Positions 60,560 through 64,000 of a DNA stretch of 64,000 nucleotides are shown piece by piece. The DNA lies in contig CACUVI010000012.1 of assembly GCA_902725215.1 (NCBI GenBank), forward strand, positions 1 through 64,000. Direction: 5' to 3'. Under the pieces are notes generated by a model, which saw nothing but the letters and a program-made list of their open reading frames with translations, was not told where the DNA came from and did not search any database. Position numbers and translations under genes: made by a program. This DNA is from Rhodospirillaceae bacterium LM-1. Its GTDB lineage: Bacteria > Pseudomonadota > Alphaproteobacteria > Rhodospirillales > WMHbin7. Every line of letters starts with the position of its first letter. The stretch's first letter is position 1.

Positions 60560-61492
60560 GTGAATGCCAAGCCCCGACTGATCGCCCTTGCCCATAAGCT
60601 GCTCGCGGAGCTGAAGCCCCGGGCCAAGTCGCTGATCGTTACAGTCTATGGCGATGCCATCGGCCCGCACGGCGGCACGGTGTGGCTGGGCAATCTGATC
60701 GGACTGATGGAGCCTTTGGGCATGTCCGAACGCATGGTGCGCACGGCGGTTTTTCGCCTGATCAAGGATGAATGGTTGAAAGCGACTCCCATCGGGCGGC
60801 GTTCGACCTATGGTCTGACGGAAATCGGCTGGCGGCGTTTCGAAGCGGCCTATCGGCGCATTTACGCCCCCTTGGAAATCGCTTGGGACGGCGATTGGCA
60901 TTTGGTGCTGATTTTGACGGGCGGCGTTTCGACCGAGCGGCGCGATCTGCTGCGCAACGAACTGGCCTGGCAGGGTTTCGGCCAGGTGGGTCCCAACTTG
61001 CTGGCGCATCCCAATGCGGACGCCGCCGAACTGGCGGCCACGCTGGGCACGCATGAAATGATCGACGATGTGGTGGTGATGAAGTCGCGCCATGTGCGTC
61101 CCCAGGGCGCGCAGTCCTTGAAGGAACTGGTGCGGGAAAGCTGGGATCTGGACGGCCTGTCCAAGGGCTATCAGGGTTTTCAGGCCCGCTTCAAACCAGT
61201 TCTCGATCAGCTGGCGGCGGGCGAGAAACCCGATTCGGCCACCGCCTTTGCGCTTCGCATCTTGATGCTGCACGATTTTCGCCGAGTGCTGCTGCGCGAT
61301 CCCTTGCTGCCCAGTGAATTATTGCCCGAGAAATGGGCCGGAACCCAGGCTAGGCGTCTGTGCAAGGATATTTATACGCGCTTGCACGAGGGCGCCGAGG
61401 CGCAGTTGATGAACGGATTGGAGACGGCGGAAGGCCCTCTGCCTCCCTTGCATCCATCCTACTTCTTCCGTTTTGGCGGCATTCTTCGCTAA
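60560..61492 (+). CDS. PaaX-family transcriptional regulator
   Basis: A 310-residue regulator of the PaaX type, best known as the phenylacetyl-CoA-responsive repressor of phenylacetate breakdown. N-terminal winged helix: 'SLIVTVYGDAIGPHGGTVWL', 'RMVRTAVFRLIKDEWLKATP', 'GRRSTYGLTEIGWRRFEAAY'; the middle and C-terminal PaaX domains follow ('WHLVLILTGG', 'SKGYQGFQARFKPVLDQL', 'LHDFRRVLLRDPLLPSELLP'). The start is a GTG without a strong ribosome site. No paa genes are in view; divergent placement to livK suggests it may control that transporter, whose ligand could then be an aromatic acid. Confidence 0.85.
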   Translation: MNAKPRLIALAHKLLAELKPRAKSLIVTVYGDAIGPHGGTVWLGNLIGLMEPLGMSERMVRTAVFRLIKDEWLKATPIGRRSTYGLTEIGWRRFEAAYRRIYAPLEIAWDGDWHLVLILTGGVSTERRDLLRNELAWQGFGQVGPNLLAHPNADAAELAATLGTHEMIDDVVVMKSRHVRPQGAQSLKELVRESWDLDGLSKGYQGFQARFKPVLDQLAAGEKPDSATAFALRILMLHDFRRVLLRDPLLPSELLPEKWAGTQARRLCKDIYTRLHEGAEAQLMNGLETAEGPLPPLHPSYFFRFGGILR

Positions 61493-61494
61493 AA

Positions 61495-62769
61495 TTAGGG
61501 TCGTTTTACTGGCTTTTTGGCGTTCCCCGATTCTTCGGGGGCCGGAGCCTCGGGAGCCGTTAGGCGGCAGGCGCTTGCATGACGGTCGGCGGCGACGTTT
61601 GCCGTTGACTTGCGGGCCGCCACCAAGCGCCCCTTGGCGTCGCGCATCCCTTCGCGCAGATGCAAAGGGGTTAGCGCGAAATGATTGTTGGCAAAGCGGA
61701 TCAGCCCTCGGGCGCCCTGCGCTTGGGAATTGGCGAAGGCCTTGGCGAACTGGCTGCGGTCGGCCACCCGCCCGCCCATGTTCTTGACGGCCTGATCGAG
61801 AATCAGCGCCAGATCAAAGCCGAGTGCCGCGAAACTGGAGGGCGGGGTGCGATATTCGTCTTCGAAGTCGGCGGCGAATTTGTGGCTGACGGGATTCTCG
61901 ACATCGTCGGCCCAAGGCGCAATTGCCCTTAGGCCGATGGCGGACTCGCCCAAAGCCTGCAAGTGAGCCGGTTCCATCAAGGGCCAGTCAACGAATACGG
62001 CCTTTCCGCCCTTCAGGCCCTTGGCATGCAATTGACGCAAAAAACCAATGCCGACGCCGCCGCCTAACAGAACCGCGACGCTTCTGGGCTGACTTGCCTT
62101 GATGGCCTGAAACGACTTGTCGAAAACAAGTTCGCCAGCCGTCGTCTCAAACAGTTCCAAATCGGGCAGAAGGACGCGCATGGTTTCCGCCTGCCTTGCC
62201 GCCCGCAAGACGTTTGCGGGGATCAGGGCTGCCGATGCGCCGCCCGGCGATTCGCTGGACAGGGCGCGGGCCAGGGTTTCCGCAAACACTTCGTCCGAGG
62301 GAACCAGCGAGAAAAAACCCAGACGGCAATCCGCACCGGCCAGCGAGACGGGTCCGAAGGCAGGGCTGACGAACAAGGGGCCGCCATCTGTTTTGACTGC
62401 TGCAGCAACCGCCAAAACGGTTTCTGGAGACGCGGGTCCGCTGATCAGATGCACATGCTCGCGCTCGATCATGCGCCCGACGGCCTTGACGGCGGCCTCC
62501 GGCTGGCCCTGGTCGTCGATCAGGATCAAGTCCGTCTCGACCCCGCCAAGCCGTCCGCCCAGGCTTTTCAGTCCCAATTTGAAACCGTCCGCGAAATCCT
62601 GGCCCCGATTGGCCGTGCCGCCGCTGAGCGAGGTTACGAAACCCAGCTTCAAGATTTCCGCAGCCTGGCCTGCCTGCGGGCAGAGGAATGCCTGGGCGGC
62701 AAGCAACATGATGGCTGGCCGCGAAATGCGCTTTACATGGCGTAAGGAATAAAGGAAATAAGTCAGCAT
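61495..62769 (-). CDS. Second Leu/Ile/Val-type periplasmic binding protein
   Basis: A 424-residue exported protein: 'MLTYFLYSLRHVKRISRPAI' then hydrophobic 'MLLAAQAFLCPQAGQAA' forms the signal region. The mature part has the ABC_sub_bind_5/6 pattern 'LKLGFVTSLSGGTANRGQDF', 'EREHVHLISGPASPETVLAV', 'PLFVSPAFGPVSLAGADCRL' and 'VAVLLGGGVGIGFLRQLHAK'. It is an orphan without its own permease and could feed the LivHMGF complex or act as a sensor protein. The start is uncertain because the purine-rich stretch is too close to the ATG. The C-terminal 40 residues are a basic, Ala/Pro-rich tail unusual for this family. Stops of this gene and the PaaX gene are two bases apart. Confidence 0.75.
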   Translation of the reverse strand: MLTYFLYSLRHVKRISRPAIMLLAAQAFLCPQAGQAAEILKLGFVTSLSGGTANRGQDFADGFKLGLKSLGGRLGGVETDLILIDDQGQPEAAVKAVGRMIEREHVHLISGPASPETVLAVAAAVKTDGGPLFVSPAFGPVSLAGADCRLGFFSLVPSDEVFAETLARALSSESPGGASAALIPANVLRAARQAETMRVLLPDLELFETTAGELVFDKSFQAIKASQPRSVAVLLGGGVGIGFLRQLHAKGLKGGKAVFVDWPLMEPAHLQALGESAIGLRAIAPWADDVENPVSHKFAADFEDEYRTPPSSFAALGFDLALILDQAVKNMGGRVADRSQFAKAFANSQAQGARGLIRFANNHFALTPLHLREGMRDAKGRLVAARKSTANVAADRHASACRLTAPEAPAPEESGNAKKPVKRP

Positions 62770-62929
62770 CTTCCTGATGTTGCATGGATAGGGTGGGGAT
62801 GTCCATCCTGACCGCTTCCAGGCGCTTGCGTTGGGTAGGGAAACGAGGTAGTAAGACACCACCCATAAGTGGGGTGCCTTGCTTCATCAAGCACAGGCAT
62901 TCTCTTCCATCCGAAACCCAGAGCTTTGA

Positions 62930-63898
<969 letters not shown>

Positions 63899-63926
63899 GA
63901 TCAATAAGGGCAAGGAGACGTTTTAG

Positions 63927-64000
63927 ATGAATATCCATGAGTATCAGGCCAAGCAACTTTTGGCCAAGTACGGCGTGGCCGTGCTGCAAGGCGGCGTCGC
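63927..64000 (+). CDS. sucC: Succinyl-CoA synthetase beta subunit (5' end only)
   Basis: The first 24 codons read MNIHEYQAKQLLAKYGVAVL followed by QGGV, the invariant N-terminus of SucC (ADP-forming succinate-CoA ligase, beta). AAGGAGA lies ahead of the ATG. The gene runs out of the window. Placement right behind mdh confirms the call. Confidence 0.95.
   Translation, partial: MNIHEYQAKQLLAKYGVAVLQGGV

Overview
The window reads as the chromosome of a GC-rich alphaproteobacterium, most likely a motile member of the Rhodospirillales (Magnetospirillum/Azospirillum-like). The clues are a DUF2336 protein, the NDUFA12 / MlaD / MlaD / DUF2155 gene string, an Hsp20 followed by DUF1150 behind a ROSE-type thermosensor, a FlbD-type sigma-54 activator inside the flagellar operon, class II (B12-dependent) ribonucleotide reductase together with bluB, and mdh followed by sucC. 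No rRNA, tRNA or CRISPR array was seen, and most of the window is tightly packed ordinary chromosome.

Layout. 1-7200: partial DUF2336 protein, isochorismatase-like and alpha/beta hydrolases, exported proteins, bluB, parE and a thioesterase. 7250-10470: an accessory patch with a signal-less GH24 muramidase and two exported proteins that resemble each other. 10495-14660: an SH3 lipoprotein, RidA and an SGNH hydrolase, then an AT-richer cassette of an AAA ATPase, a DUF4276/TOPRIM-like protein and, upstream, a 44-residue basic protein, which looks like an acquired defence-type unit. 14680-31560: housekeeping genes (nrdJ, NDUFA12, two MCE proteins, DUF2155, a CHAP peptidase with a structured leader, polA, a zf-CHCC protein, bamD, recN, ligA, a cytochrome b561-like pair and aminopeptidase P). 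31580-38030: nested palindromes, an AMIN plus beta-barrel fusion, a polytopic membrane protein, hsp20-DUF1150 and a cell-envelope cluster (OmpA-like, Sel1-like, peptidoglycan-binding). 38290-40580: HAD protein, pyrD, DUF952.

40750-52160 is a long flagellar operon: a small unknown ORF, fliF, fliG, fliH, fliN, flbD, flhA, flhF, flhG and a FliK-like gene, mostly overlapping or closely spaced. It builds the MS ring, switch and export gate and carries its own sigma-54 regulator and the FlhF/FlhG placement pair. After it come a thioredoxin-fold ferredoxin and a degenerate receiver plus pentapeptide-repeat protein whose upstream region is occupied by a 272-bp MITE with 21-bp perfect terminal inverted repeats.

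54560-64000: PPi-type phosphofructokinase, a complete branched-chain amino-acid type ABC transporter (livK-livH-livM-livG-livF on the minus strand), a PaaX-family regulator, a second Leu/Ile/Val-type binding protein, mdh, and the first codons of sucC.

The items most worth following up are the AAA/DUF4276/small-protein cassette, the muramidase with its two related exported neighbours, the MITE, the structured leader of the CHAP gene, and the pseudo-receiver/pentapeptide and AMIN/beta-barrel fusions.
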